Positions 22,105 through 32,164 of a stretch of DNA of 64,000 nt are shown piece by piece. Position 1 is the stretch's first letter, and each line of letters starts with the position of its first letter. The notes under the pieces were generated by a model that saw only the letters and a program-made list of their open reading frames with translations, ran no database searches and had not been told where the DNA came from. The translations under genes and the position numbers were made by a program. This DNA is from Sialis fuliginosa (Eukaryota; Arthropoda; Insecta; Megaloptera; Sialidae), in the NCBI GenBank assembly GCA_961205875.1, contig OY540820.1:434001-498000 (forward strand), read 5' to 3'.

Positions 22105-24117
22105 ATGTCTAGTTCTAGAAAATATCTAAGCGGGAGCGAGAAACGAAAGAGGAAGAAGTAATCAGAAGAAAAAAATAAAAAGTTGCCTAAAATAAGTCAA
22201 TATTTTAAGAATGATGAATTTATTGACGAAACGTCGAATGATCAGTGCTTCGGAAAAGAAGAGATGGACGTAGTGGAAAGTGCTAAAATAGCTGAACCCG
22301 ACAACAGTGAATATCCAGATCCAGCACAACCACAACCAGGTACGAGTAAAAATCAAAATGAAACATGTTTTGGTGCGGAAAGTATTAAATCTTTGCCATA
22401 TGTTACTGATAAGGGAAATTTTAAGGAACTAAATGATCAAGTGAAACGGTTTGTGATCGAGAACGGACATTGTAAGCCTAAAGGTCCCTTTTTAAAAGAC
22501 AGTGGCAATAGATCTTTTTTGGAAAAATATTATTACATTGTCTCTAAGTCTGGCGTAAAACTAGAACGTTCATGGTTATCATATTCACTGTTGCTTCAAA
22601 AGGCATATTGTGAACCATGTTGGTTATTCGCAGATAGGACATCTAAAAAAAATACAGAATGTTTGGATAGAAGGCTATGACGATTGGAAACATATAGTAG
22701 AAGCAATAGAAAGACACGAGACATCGAAAATTCACTTAGATTCTTGTCTTATAGTATACCAACAATGGCGGTTACATGGAACACTAGATGAAGAGCAAGA
22801 GTCCATAATCAAAAAAGAAAAATCTTTTTGGCGCCAAGTACTCACTAGACTCCTAGATGTTACTTTGACACTTTCAATCTGTAATTTAGCCTTTCGTGGC
22901 CACAGAGAAAATGCCGATAGCAATAACAAAGGAAACTTTTTGAGCATTATTGAGTTACTCGCGAATTACGATCCTGTTTTAAAGGAACTGTTAAGTAAAC
23001 CAAAGGGTCAAATTAAATACTTAAGTCCGAAAATACAAAATGAGCTCATTGCTGTTTTGGTTCTAAAAGTGGAAAACGCTCTGATAAATGAAATATAATA
23101 TGCACCATTTTACTCCATCATATTTGACACAACTCAAGATGTTTCGAAAACAGATCAATTATGCGAACTTTACCGTTACTGTGTCATCGAAAAAGATGAA
23201 AATGGAATCCCAAATGGTCTCGTTATTAAAGAGTCGTTTTTAGGATTCCACGAAGTTAAAGATCAAACTGCCTTAGCAATGTCCAATCAAATTATAAAAT
23301 CCATAAATGACAAAAATATTCCTCTAAATAAGTGTCGTGGACAAGGATATGATGGAGCAAATACCATGAAAGGCACTTATGGTGGAGTTCAAAAACTTAT
23401 AAGAGATGTCGAGCCGAATGCAGTATATGTCCATTGTGCTGCTCATAACTTAAATCTGGTACTTAATGATGCAGTAAAAGGAGTTATTGAAATGCAAACA
23501 TTTTTCAAAACCGTACAACAAATTTACAATTTTTTTGGTCACAATATCAAAAGATGGAACATTTTATCAAGTTTTATATCTGATAATAAAGAAAAGGAGT
23601 CTTCAACTTCGGTAACATTAAAAACATTAAATCCAACTAGATGGGCAGGACGTTATGACGCCATTTTTGCGTTAAAAGTGCGGGTTTTTGAAGTTCAAAA
23701 AGCGCTAACAAAAACTATTCTATTAAGTTCCAAATCAGATGAGAAAAATGAAGCTATTTCACTAAAGAAGAAGGTCGAAAACTACAACTTTATTATGTTG
23801 TTGGTTTTCCATTGCAAAATACTACAGACTATAGACGCAGCTTCTAAAGCACTTCAGTCTAAAGATACTGATCTTTCAAATGCTTTAAAGCGTTTGCAAG
23901 TCTACCTCGAAGAACTGGAAAGGTAACGACATGAGTTTGAAGATTTAAAAAAGGAAGCTAATAGTGTAGCAGAAAAATGGTCCATCAACCCTGAATTTCC
24001 TAAAACTCGTCAGAGGAAGGTGAAACGTCATTTTGATGAAATTTGCGAGGATGAACGTCTAGAAGATCCTGAAAACTTGTTTAAAGTGAACGTATTTTAT
24101 CGTAAGGCAATATTGTT
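22105..24117 (+). pseudogene. hAT transposase relic (TTF-type zinc finger + DUF4371), broken
   Basis: ATG at 22105 opens with a Lys/Arg-rich leader (SGSEKRKRKK) usual for this family, hits TAA at 22159, then continues in frame with LPKISQYFKND. A TTF-type zinc-finger segment follows (GPFLKD...; WLSYS; CEPCWLFADR, about 22480-22640). A frameshift near 22655-22670 moves to WIEGYDDWKHI and NLAFRGHREN, characteristic of DUF4371. The frame continues with a TAA at 23096 through FDTTQDVS, GYDGANTMKGTYGGVQ and VHCAAHNLNLVL (RNase-H-like transposase core). After another TAA at 23924 it goes on to NLFKVNVFY at 24100. The C-terminal hAT dimerisation region is absent. A non-LTR element inserted at the 3' end, duplicating 23989-24627. 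A dead transposase with three stops and one frameshift. Confidence 0.85.
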
Positions 24118-24627
24118 TTTGTTTTACTTTTTATTATATTAAATTCAATTTTTGTCTTATAGTAGTTTTATGTTATACTATACTTATACACACTTTTTTT
24201 TACAGGATGGATGTTGATAATAATAAAAGAAAAACCATCATTTATAATAACGCACCCGAGTATTGGCGTGGTAAAAACCACGCCAAGGAAATTTATGACC
24301 GCAACGTTAGCATCGCTACTACCCCTACCGCAGCAGCGGTGCTGCTGTCCCTATCGCTGCAGGCAGTAGCGGTGCTGCTGTCCCTATCGCTGCAGGCAGT
24401 AGCGGTGCTGCTGCCCCAGCAAACTATAAAAAGAGATCTAATAAGCACACGAGAGGAAGAGGAAAAGGAAAAAATAGAAGAGGTGGCGGCGGTTACAGGC
24501 CGATCATAATCAAAAACAATTAATATGAGAATACAAAATTATTACATATCGCTGGTGAAGATCCAGGACCTTCTATCTGAATTTTCTGAAATTTTTTCGA
24601 AAATTACTTTTTGATACAGCATGTTCG
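23989..24627 (+). repeat. Left copy of a ~640-bp target-site duplication
   Basis: Identical or nearly identical to 29686-30350 from CCCTGAATTTCCTAAAA to GATACAGCATGTTCG. The only large difference is about 25 bp present in the right copy near 29882-29906. It covers the 3' end of the hAT coding relic, an intron-like stretch, the small ORF at 24207 and half of a MITE. Its end abuts the 5' end of the non-LTR element exactly. Confidence 0.85.
24207..24509 (+). CDS. Small ORF with 33-bp tandem repeat (left copy), doubtful
   Basis: ATG follows a good 3' splice site (TTTTTTTTACAG, ending 24204). The first ~38 codons read like protein (MDVDNNKRKTIIYNNAPEYW). They are followed by 2-3 copies of a 33-bp GC-rich unit read as AVLLSLSLQ in this frame. 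In the frame two bases later the same repeats read SSGAAVPIAAG and continue into an Arg/Gly-rich tail (THTRGRGKGKNRRGGGGYRP type) to a TAA near 24523. The tail looks more biological than the hydrophobic repeat, so the gene is probably frameshifted between residues 35 and 45. An RG-rich tail suggests RNA binding. No family recognised. Right copy at 29930-30232. Confidence 0.35.
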   Translation: MDVDNNKRKTIIYNNAPEYWRGKNHAKEIYDRNVSIATTPTAAAVLLSLSLQAVAVLLSLSLQAVAVLLPQQTIKRDLISTREEEEKEKIEEVAAVTGRS

Positions 24628-24897
24628 TTTTTTTTGGGGTCGAGGGATTAGAGTAGATAGTCAAACGGCTGTAATACGCTGCGCGACTAAAGAAACTCCA
24701 ACACCGGGGGTACAGCTGAGCCTAGCACCCCAGCACAGCTGTACTCAAGACCGTTGGGTACCATCTTCAGAAAGATGGTGTGCGATCTAAGATTGCATCC
24801 TTCACGCGGTGGCCCTGTTAAAACTAAACTCAGCGGATCTAGACTGGGAAGTCGAAAAACATCTTCCAATCCAAGGTGTAAGCTATCGTGCTGAGGG

Positions 24898-25957
24898 ATG
24901 AATGGCACTGGGTTATTGTGTCATGAACGTCGCCCTTGGGAAACCTGGCGAAATCCCATTGTATTTAGCCTTGCCCCGTATGAGGCTGTCCGGGGAATGA
25001 CACACACTTGCCTCACTACTCGTGGGAACAATATGATGACCCAAAAAGAAAAAACAACCGAGGGCTCCCCACCGGGAGACCTCAAACTCGATGCTGGAGG
25101 CCCCTCTGGGGAAACCAGCACCGCCACACCTCATCCTCAGGAGGCCCCTGAAAAGGGGCTACTTGAGGATGTCAGCAAGCTCAGCCTAGAAGGGCATCCC
25201 AAAAGGAAACCCATCTCTGGTGCTGAGAAGAAGAGACGGAGGAAGGCTAAAGCGGTTGCCTCCACCTCACAGGAGGAGGCTTCAACCTTTGGCGGCTCCA
25301 AACGGATGCGGTCACCAGGAGAGACTCCCCCTGACACCAAACAACTGGTGAAGAAACCGAAGGTTCCACAACTGAAACCTTCGAGCTACGCCCAGGCTGT
25401 GGACAGCTCCTTAAGGGTGGCCATTGTTAGCGATGGCTACCCCGAGACCAAAATCTCGGAAGAGCAATCTGCAGCACTGGGAGAAATTGGTAGGCTTGCC
25501 CCTCGAGGTGGCCATGCCAATCTTCCAGGATTCTCGACTCGTAAAGGGAGCCTTTTTGATTTCCTGCTCGAACGAGTCGTCAAAGGAGTGGCTGAAAGAG
25601 GCTATCAAAGACCTTAAGCCATGGGAGGGCGCAAAACTCCAACTAGTGGAGCAGAGTGACCTCTCTAAGCTTAAGAGAATGATGGTAAGGATCCCTGGTG
25701 AGTCCAGGGAACTTACAGAAATCTTCACCCTGCTGGAAAGGCAGAATCCAGGGCTTCGTACCGAGGACTAAAGGCTCTTCAGCAAGACGGCGGATCCCCC
25801 AAAAGGATTTCGCATGATCCTAAGTGTTGACGAAGCATCTTTAGACTTCTTGAAGTCTAAGGACTTCAGACCTTTCCTGGGCACAAAGAGAGTGACCTTT
25901 GTGCTGCTAGAGAAGCCACCCCCGAAGGAGAAGACGGATCGAGAAGCCGGGAAATAA
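24898..25957 (+). pseudogene. ORF1 of the non-LTR element (DUF4780 type), frameshifted
   Basis: ORF1 proteins coat the retrotransposon RNA. From an ATG at 24898 the frame runs through a Lys/Arg-rich region (KKRRRKAKAVAST, KKPKVPQLKP) to LRVAIVSDGYPETKISEEQ at about 25410-25470, the start of a DUF4780 domain common in insect non-LTR ORF1. A +1 shift near 25470-25490 is needed to continue with LVKGAFLISC, SSKEWLKEAI, PWEGAKL and RQNPGLRTED. A TAA at 25769-25771 stands where the family usually has Trp, after which the domain resumes (RLFSKTADPPKGFRMILSVD) to a TAA at 25955-25957. Start assignment is uncertain. Confidence 0.75.
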
Positions 25958-25984
25958 CCATTGGTTAATGACAGGTATCTCATG

Positions 25985-28900
25985 TATCCAGATTAACTTG
26001 CAACACTGCATCGCTGCCACTGATTCTGTGTCAGCTGATAACAGTACATGCAGACATTTGCCTAATACAGGAACCCTGGGTTTATGGGGGCCATGTAAAA
26101 GGCTTGCCCACCAATAAAGGCACTACTTGATATTGTGCCTCAAATTAGAACCCACGAGCATGCATATATGCTTCCAACAGAATTAATTTCACCCCCATGC
26201 CATCTTTCTGTTTCAGAGACTTGGTAGCAGCCACCATCAGATTGGACAGCAATACAGGACAGAGAGATATTGTTATCTGCTCCGCCTATATGCCGTATGA
26301 CTCACCAACTCCACCCCCCACGAGGGAACTAGAGGAGCTGATTACCTTTTGTAGGAACAATGGGAGGGACCTTCTAATTGGTTGTGATGCGAACTCTCAC
26401 CATACTTTATGGGGAAGTAGTGGTGTCAACGAGAGAGGAAGGGCTCTCCTAGAATTCCTACAAACAACAGACCTCGAAATTTTAAACCGAGGAAACTCTC
26501 CGACCTTCATTACGACTAGAAGGCAGCAAGTAATAGATATAACACTTGGGTCCATGTCTATTACCCAAGATGTAGAAAACTGGCATGTATCAACGGAGCC
26601 GTCTTTGTCGGACCACAGGTACATATGCTTCAGACTAACTTCGAACCCCCAAGTTCTGGAAACGTACAGAAACCCCAAGTCTACCAATTGGACCTCATAT
26701 AAGGAGGACCTCCTAAGTAGACTTCACGGGATTCAGAATGAGCCCAAAAACCCGGGCGAAATAGAGCTGACCGTAGACTCTCTACAGAGGGCCATAATAA
26801 CGTCGTATGAGGACAACTGTCCCCTACGTGTTCAAAAGTCTAAACAGACCAACCCTTGGTGGAGCTCATCACTAGACAAGCTTCGCAAAGAAAACCGTAG
26901 GCTATTCAACATAGCCAAACGTACCAGAAAACCTGAGGATTGGGAACACCACAAGATGTCCCAACAGAGATATAAAAACGCCATAAGGCAATCAAAGAGG
27001 ACTACTTGGAAGGCATACTGCGAGGACATAGAAAGTATGCCTAAAGCAGCAAGGCTTTGCAAGGTTCTCGCAAAAAACCCTAGAAGCAGGTTGGGGGCCT
27101 TACAACATCCCGATGGTGATTTTACCTCCACCAACGAGGAGGTTCTTAGGCTCCTTTTGAAGACACACTTCCCTGATTCCAGAGAACTTCCTACCAATAG
27201 GCCGACGATGGAGGCTCCCCAGACTAGAGCCTTATCTAATGACTGGAAGGTGGCCTCCAAAGTCGTAACCTATGAACGCACGAAATGGGCAATCTCAACG
27301 TTTGCCCCTTTCAAAGCAGCAGGACCTGATGGTATCTTCCCGGCTCTTCTTCAGGAGGGACAGGAAATACTAACCAGGCCACTGTATCATATATTACGAG
27401 GCTGTCTTGCTTTGGAATATGTTCCAGTCCCATGGCGAGCAGCCAGAGTAATATTCTTGCCAAAGCCTGGCAAGGACTCTTACTTCCAGGCCAAAGCATT
27501 TCGACCCATTAGTCTTACCTTCTTTTTACTAAAAGTGCAGGAAAGACTGATAGATCGATACATACGAGATGGATGCTTGGTGCAATATCCTCTGCATCGA
27601 AATCAACATGCCTACCAAAGAGGGAAATCCACAGAGACGGCCCTTCACTAAATCGTCCATAAGGTCGAGAAGGTGCTATCTTATGGGGAATTTGCTCTTG
27701 GTACGTTTTTAGATATTGAAGGCGCGTTTGACCGCACGACCTTTGAATCGATATATAATGCTGCTTTAGAGCGTGGAATAGAGCCCACTATAGTAAAGTG
27801 GATCGAGTACATGCTCAAAAACAGAAACATAAAAGCCATGCTAAAAGGGGAATCCGTGGAGGTTTCTGCCGGCCGTGGGTGTCCACAGGGAGGTGTACTT
27901 TCACCACTCCTGTGGTGCCTCGTGGTCGATGGACTTCTTCGGAGGCTCAATGAAGCAGGATTTTATACACAAGGCTATGCAGATGATTTAGTAATCATAA
28001 TAGCCGGAAAATTCCTTGGAACAATATGTGAGGCAACTCAAAGAGCCTTGAATATTGTACAAGACTGGTGTAACGGGGCCCAGCTATCGGTCAATCCATC
28101 AAAGACCGAGCAGGTCCTGTTTACACGAAAACGGAAGATGGACGGTTTTAGAAAACCATCTATCTTCAACAAAACACTGGAACTGTCCGAAGAAGTCAAA
28201 TATCTAGGGGTTATCCTGGATGCTAAACTAACTTGGAACAGTCATGTAAAAAGACAAGAACAAAGAGCCTGCGCGACCTTTTGGACGTGCAGACGCACTT
28301 TAGGCAAAACCTGGGGACTGAAGCCAAGAATCGTACAATGGTTCTACACGGCTGTCGTACGCCCCATGATAACATATGCAGCACTTGTATGGTGGCCAAG
28401 AACTGAATTGGCCACCACAAGGGCCACACTAGCGTGCCTCAGCATTACGGGCGCAATGCGAACAACCCCGACGACGGCTATGGAGTTGCTGCTTGGACTC
28501 GTGCCTCTACACTTAGTGATAGAGGCTGAGGCCCGGGCGGCGGCGTACAGGCTGATCTGTACGGGGCAATGGAAACCCACTCAAGAAAATATGGGACATG
28601 CCAGAGTTGCCTCAAGGCTGAGGTCGACCATTCCCATTTCCCAAATGGGAAGTGACGGCATAGTCCCCTATATTTCCTTTAGTAAACACTATAAAGTGCA
28701 CATCCCACAAAGGGAGGAATGGCTCCCTAACAACCGGTCCTTTCTAAAACCCCATGGCCTCGTCTGGTACACAGATGGGTCGCGGAACAAGCTAGGTACC
28801 GGTGCAGGAGTTTATGGAGAAAAGCCCAGGGTCAAACTCAAATTTGCCCTAGGCAAATATCCCACAGTCTTCCAGGCAGAAATCTTCGCGATAATGGCCT

Positions 28901-29595
28901 GTGCAGAAGAAAACCTCAAAAGAGGATACAAATGGAGACACATCTACATTTGTTCCGACAGCCAAGCGGCCATTAAGGCCCTAATCTCTCCAGAGATAGG
29001 GTCACGATTGGTTGAGGAATGTCGGCAAACACTCACAAAACTCTCAACTGAGAACTATGTGAAGATCCTATGGGTACCAGGCCATAGTGGAATCAAGGGT
29101 AATGAAGAAGCTGACGCTCTAGCGGTAGCTGGAGCGAATGAACCTTTAACAGGTCCAGAACCGGCCTTCGGAGTATCCCCAAGGAGCGTGAGGCACGAGA
29201 TCTGGAACAGTGTAACCGAGCGGTTTCAGCAATCTTGGACCTCTAGACAAAGACCTAGACAAGCGAGATCCTTTATTAAGGGCCTCTCGTCTAAGTCAAC
29301 TAAATATCTTCTGAACTTAAACAGAAGACAGCTTAAAATCGTTACGGGCCTCCTAACAGGTCACGGGCGAATGAACAGTCATCTCCACACTATAGGCATA
29401 GCGCCTAACCCACAGTGTAGGAAATGTCGATCACAGGAGGAAACTTCTGAACACGTCCTTTGCATTTGCACAGCACTTGCTGAGATAAGGAACAAACACC
29501 TTGGCTCCCCTTTTCTTGAGCCGAGAGACATTCAAGACATACCGTTGAACAGGATCCTTTCCTTCGCGGAAGCAACGGACCTGTTTAAAGAATGA
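25985..29595 (+). pseudogene. ORF2 of the non-LTR element: endonuclease, reverse transcriptase, RNase H
   Basis: Single frame with stops at about 26126 (TGA), 26144 (TAG) and 27649-27651 (TAA). The endonuclease begins INLQHC (25991) and DICLIQEPWVYGGHVKG (26053), with CDANSHHTLWG (about 26386) and SDHRYI (about 26609) as the APE Asp-Asn and Ser-Asp-His motifs. RT: AAGPDG (27319), FLDIEGAFD (27706), GCPQGGVLSPLLW (27880) and GYADDLV (27973, catalytic YADD). RNase H: WYTDGSR (28768), SDSQAAIKAL (28954), WVPGHSGIKGNEEADALA (29069). A CRKC...H...C knuckle lies at 29416-29470. Stop TGA at 29593. The few lesions imply a fairly young, dead copy. Confidence 0.85.
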
Positions 29596-29685
29596 AGTCT
29601 TGGTAACCTCAAGGGGGCACAATGGGCCCTAGCGGCCTAAGTGCAGGAGCCTCGCTCCACCCCCCCTTTATCTAATCTAATCTAA

Positions 29686-30350
29686 CCCTGAATTTCCTAA
29701 AATTCGTCAGAGGAAGGTGAAACGTCATTTTGATGAAATTTGCGAGGATGAACGTCTACAAGATCCTGAAAACTTGTTTAAAGTGAACGTATTTTATCGT
29801 AAGGCAATATTGTTTTTGTTTTACTTTTTATTATATTAAATTCAATTTTTGTCTTATAGTAGTTTTATGTTATACTATACTGTATGTATTTTACGATGAT
29901 ATAACACAAATACAACTTTTTTTTACAGGATGGACGTTGATAATAATAAAAGAAAAACCATCATTTATAATAACGCACCCGAGTATTGGCGTAGTAAAAA
30001 CCACGCCAAGGAAATTTATGACCGCAACGTTAGCATCGCTACTACCCCTACCGCAGCAGCGGTGCTGCTGTCCCTATCGCTGCAGGCAGTAGCGGTGCTG
30101 CTGTCCCTATCGCTGCAGGCAGTAGCGGTGCTGCTGCCCCAGCAAACTATAAAAAGAGATCTAATAAGCACACGAGAGGAAGAGGAAAAGGAAAAAATAG
30201 AAGAGGTGGCGGCGGTTACAGGCCGATCATAATCAAAAACAATTAATATGAGAATACAAAATTATTACATATCGCTGGTGAAGATCCAGGACCTTCTATC
30301 TGAATTTTCTGAAATTTTTTCGAAAATTACTTTTTGATACAGCATGTTCG
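29686..30350 (+). repeat. Right copy of the ~640-bp target-site duplication
   Basis: Begins CCCTGAATTTCC right after the TCTAA tail and ends GCATGTTCG, continuing into single-copy GTATAATTACGGG. 665 bp against 639 in the left copy. It differs by one ~25-bp indel and scattered substitutions (for example CTACAAG for CTAGAAG). Confidence 0.85.
29930..30232 (+). CDS. Small ORF with 33-bp tandem repeat (right copy), doubtful
   Basis: Duplicate of 24207-24509 created by the retrotransposon insertion. The only amino-acid change I see is Ser for Gly at residue 22. The same frameshift reasoning applies. Confidence 0.3.
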   Translation: MDVDNNKRKTIIYNNAPEYWRSKNHAKEIYDRNVSIATTPTAAAVLLSLSLQAVAVLLSLSLQAVAVLLPQQTIKRDLISTREEEEKEKIEEVAAVTGRS

Positions 30351-30530
30351 GTATAATTACGGGAAATGTTAAAATTTTATTTTTTACAACAGACATACAT
30401 TGTATTTTGTTCGAAACATATTTTTAGTTTCATTAAATTCACTGTATCCTCGAAGATATTCAGTTTAAACGCTCCCTTGAATATTTTTCTTTTTGTCAGA
30501 TAGGAGGTCCTGGATCATCACTAGCGATAT
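30269..30530. mobile_element. ~260-bp inverted-repeat MITE
   Basis: Left end ATATCGCTGGTGAAGATCC and right end (reverse complement) ATATCGCTAGTGATGATCC share about 35 bp ending in CTATCTGA. Only the left third of the same MITE occurs in the left duplication copy (24550-24627). No clear TSD. Confidence 0.5.
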
Positions 30531-30531
30531 A

Positions 30532-30625
30532 CAGGATGTCGTATTGTTTGGCTATACAAAATTTTGAAGGGAGGTAGAATGGGTCATTTGGAAGTGAATT
30601 ATTTATACATGTTAATTAATCGCAA
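30532..30625 (+). mobile_element. Mariner-type end fragment
   Basis: CAGGATGTCGTATTGTTTGG after a TA, then GAAGGGAGGTAGAATGGGTC. The inverted relative is at 16275-16358. Truncated. Confidence 0.4.
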
Positions 30626-30786
30626 AAGTTAAAGAACTTATATTTTTTAAACATGATTTTTATATTACTTAAATGTTTATGTTATGTCCGGTATCATAAA
30701 GGACCTAACAAATTTGTTAGCTAGCAAGCACTTTCAACTGAGATATCAAACTTATATGACAGTTCTTTTGGAGTTTGTTGATGACT

Positions 30787-30921
30787 TTGACAAGTTTCGC
30801 GCACGCGTTGTAGTAAGTAAACACCAACGGTATTAAAACAGTGGTGATGTTATGAAAATTATTTTGTACGGTCAAAGATGCCAACTGTGTTACAATTAGT
30901 TGAAGTTTCACTGCTCTAAAT
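30787..30921 (+). repeat. 135-bp target-site duplication, left copy
   Basis: TTGACAAGTTTCGCGCACGC ... CACTGCTCTAAAT, 135 bp, repeated at 31699-31833 with one visible mismatch (GAAGTTTC against GAAGTGTC). The homologous MITE at 43132-43436 has this segment once (inverted, about 43250-43365), which shows the pre-insertion state. Confidence 0.85.
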
Positions 30922-31698
30922 ACACAGGAACTATCAAGGCAAAGATATCCTTGTTCTGACAGATAGCCAAGCAGCACTGAAAGCCTTGGCTAGTTATCAG
31001 ATCAACTCAAAACTGGTCTGGGATTGCCTTCAAAACCTCATAACCCTGGCAAACCGCAATAGGGTAACCGTTATGTGGGTACCAGAATATAGAGGGATAG
31101 CAGGCAATGAAAAAGCTGATACTCTGGCAAAAAAGGGCTCAAAAACAACATTTATAGGCCCTGAACCAGTATTTGTAATTACCAAAAACACTATTCGCAG
31201 TTGGCTAGCTGATTGGATAAAAAGACAACAACAAAACCACTGGAATAATGTGAAAGGACAAAGACATAGCAAAACTATGCTAAATGAACCATCCAGAAAA
31301 CTAACGGATGAAATACTACAACTAAGTAGACAACAAATTAGGCTAGTGACAGGAATGATAACTGGTCACTGTAACCTACGGAAACACATGCAAACAATGG
31401 GAATTTATGAAGAAGAACCCATTTGCAGACTGTGTAATGAAGAGGACGAAACAGCCTCCCATATAATATTCGAATGTGAAGCTCTTGCTCGATGGAGAAA
31501 TGCACTCCTAGCAGGAGCCAACTATCGAGAAGCTCTAATAAGAGAAAACTTGGTGAAAAGGCTACTAAACCTGATAAAAACGGTAAACCTTTTTACTGAA
31601 TGAGTGAATTGATGAAGAATACAATAAGCCAAAGGCTGCAGTGTTAGAGGTATTAAACCCTTCTCATCAATCACTATCTAATCTAATCTAATCTAATC
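30922..31698 (+). mobile_element. 5'-truncated non-LTR retrotransposon (RNase H end only)
   Basis: Starts abruptly inside the RNase H domain, ends with a 3' UTR and a tail of ATCTAATCTAATCTAATC (about 31674-31698). Truncation at the 5' end is normal for target-primed reverse transcription. Protein similarity to the full element at 24628 is clear but far from identical, so it is a different, less GC-rich lineage. Confidence 0.8.
30923..31603 (+). pseudogene. RNase H / C-terminal part of ORF2 (partial)
   Basis: Open for 226 codons. LVLTDSQAALKAL carries one RNase H acidic motif. WVPEYRGIAGNEKADTLA is the third motif, with Glu-Tyr-Arg replacing the usual Gly-His-Ser, so the catalytic His is missing. 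Then QIRLVTGMITGHCNLRKHM and a C..C...H....C knuckle (CRLCNEEDETASHIIFEC) typical of the ORF2 C terminus. TGA stop at 31601. No initiator; only a fragment was inserted. Confidence 0.8.
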
Positions 31699-31833
31699 TT
31701 GACAAGTTTCGCGCACGCGTTGTAGTAAGTAAACACCAACGGTATTAAAACAGTGGTGATGTTATGAAAATTATTTTGTACGGTCAAAGATGCCAACTGT
31801 GTTACAATTAGTTGAAGTGTCACTGCTCTAAAT
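31699..31833 (+). repeat. 135-bp target-site duplication, right copy
   Basis: Second copy, starting immediately after the ATCTA tail. See the left copy at 30787-30921. Confidence 0.85.
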
Positions 31834-31934
31834 TCCACAACTAATCCATAGATACTAGTACAGAATTAATACCCCATTTGAATGAAATTGCTAGCTAGCA
31901 AATTTTGTTAGGTCCTTTATAATACCGGACATTA

Positions 31935-32161
31935 CACCATCAGATCAAAATAAAATTTATGAATAGCAAAAATAAAAAATGGCTGCATTTAAAAACTTAT
32001 GAAACTTTGATAAAATTATTTCTTTAAAAAATTATTTTATAAAATCTAGTACACTTACAGATGTTAAGATGGTTTTAAAAACTGCTCTATTTTATACCCT
32101 TTTGAAAGACCTTCCATAATACCTGCATGAATTGGCTTTAGCTCCTTTATAATACCGGACA
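31935..32161. mobile_element. Second right-hand terminus of the TTA-flanked family
   Basis: GCTCCTTTATAATACCGGACA ends at 32161 and is followed by TTA. It has no separate left end nearby, so it is a solo terminus or the outer end of an element that was hit by another of its kind. Confidence 0.4.
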
Positions 32162-32164
32162 TTA

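Larger units (their letters stand above)
24628..29685 (+). mobile_element. Full-length non-LTR retrotransposon, R1/I-like group, inactivated
   Basis: 5' UTR from 24628 (T-run then GGGGTCGAGGGATTAGAG), ORF1 relic 24898-25957, ORF2 relic 25985-29595, short 3' UTR, and a simple tail TCTAATCTAATCTAA (29671-29685). ORF2 has APE endonuclease, reverse transcriptase, RNase H and a C-terminal Cys/His knuckle. That order, with RNase H, fits the I/R1/LOA side of the non-LTR tree. GC content is visibly higher than the surroundings. Flanked by the 640-665 bp duplication. Disabling changes: one frameshift and one stop in ORF1, three stops in ORF2. Confidence 0.85.
30685..31931. mobile_element. TTA-flanked MITE (PIF/Harbinger-like), split by a non-LTR insertion
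   Basis: Ends TGTCCGGTATCATAAAGG and CCTTTATAATACCGGACA, flanked by TTA (30682-30684, 31932-31934). Subterminal GCTAGCAA palindromes are present. An unbroken relative is at 43132-43436. Inside, 30787-30921 is repeated at 31699-31833 around a retrotransposon fragment. A TTA duplication fits PIF/Harbinger (TWA). Confidence 0.65.

Noticed and set aside
24687-29622. Minus-strand open frames across the retrotransposon
   Set aside because: Shadows of ORF1/ORF2 on the opposite strand.
31030-31272. 80-codon minus-strand ORF
   Set aside because: Antisense shadow of the RNase H fragment.
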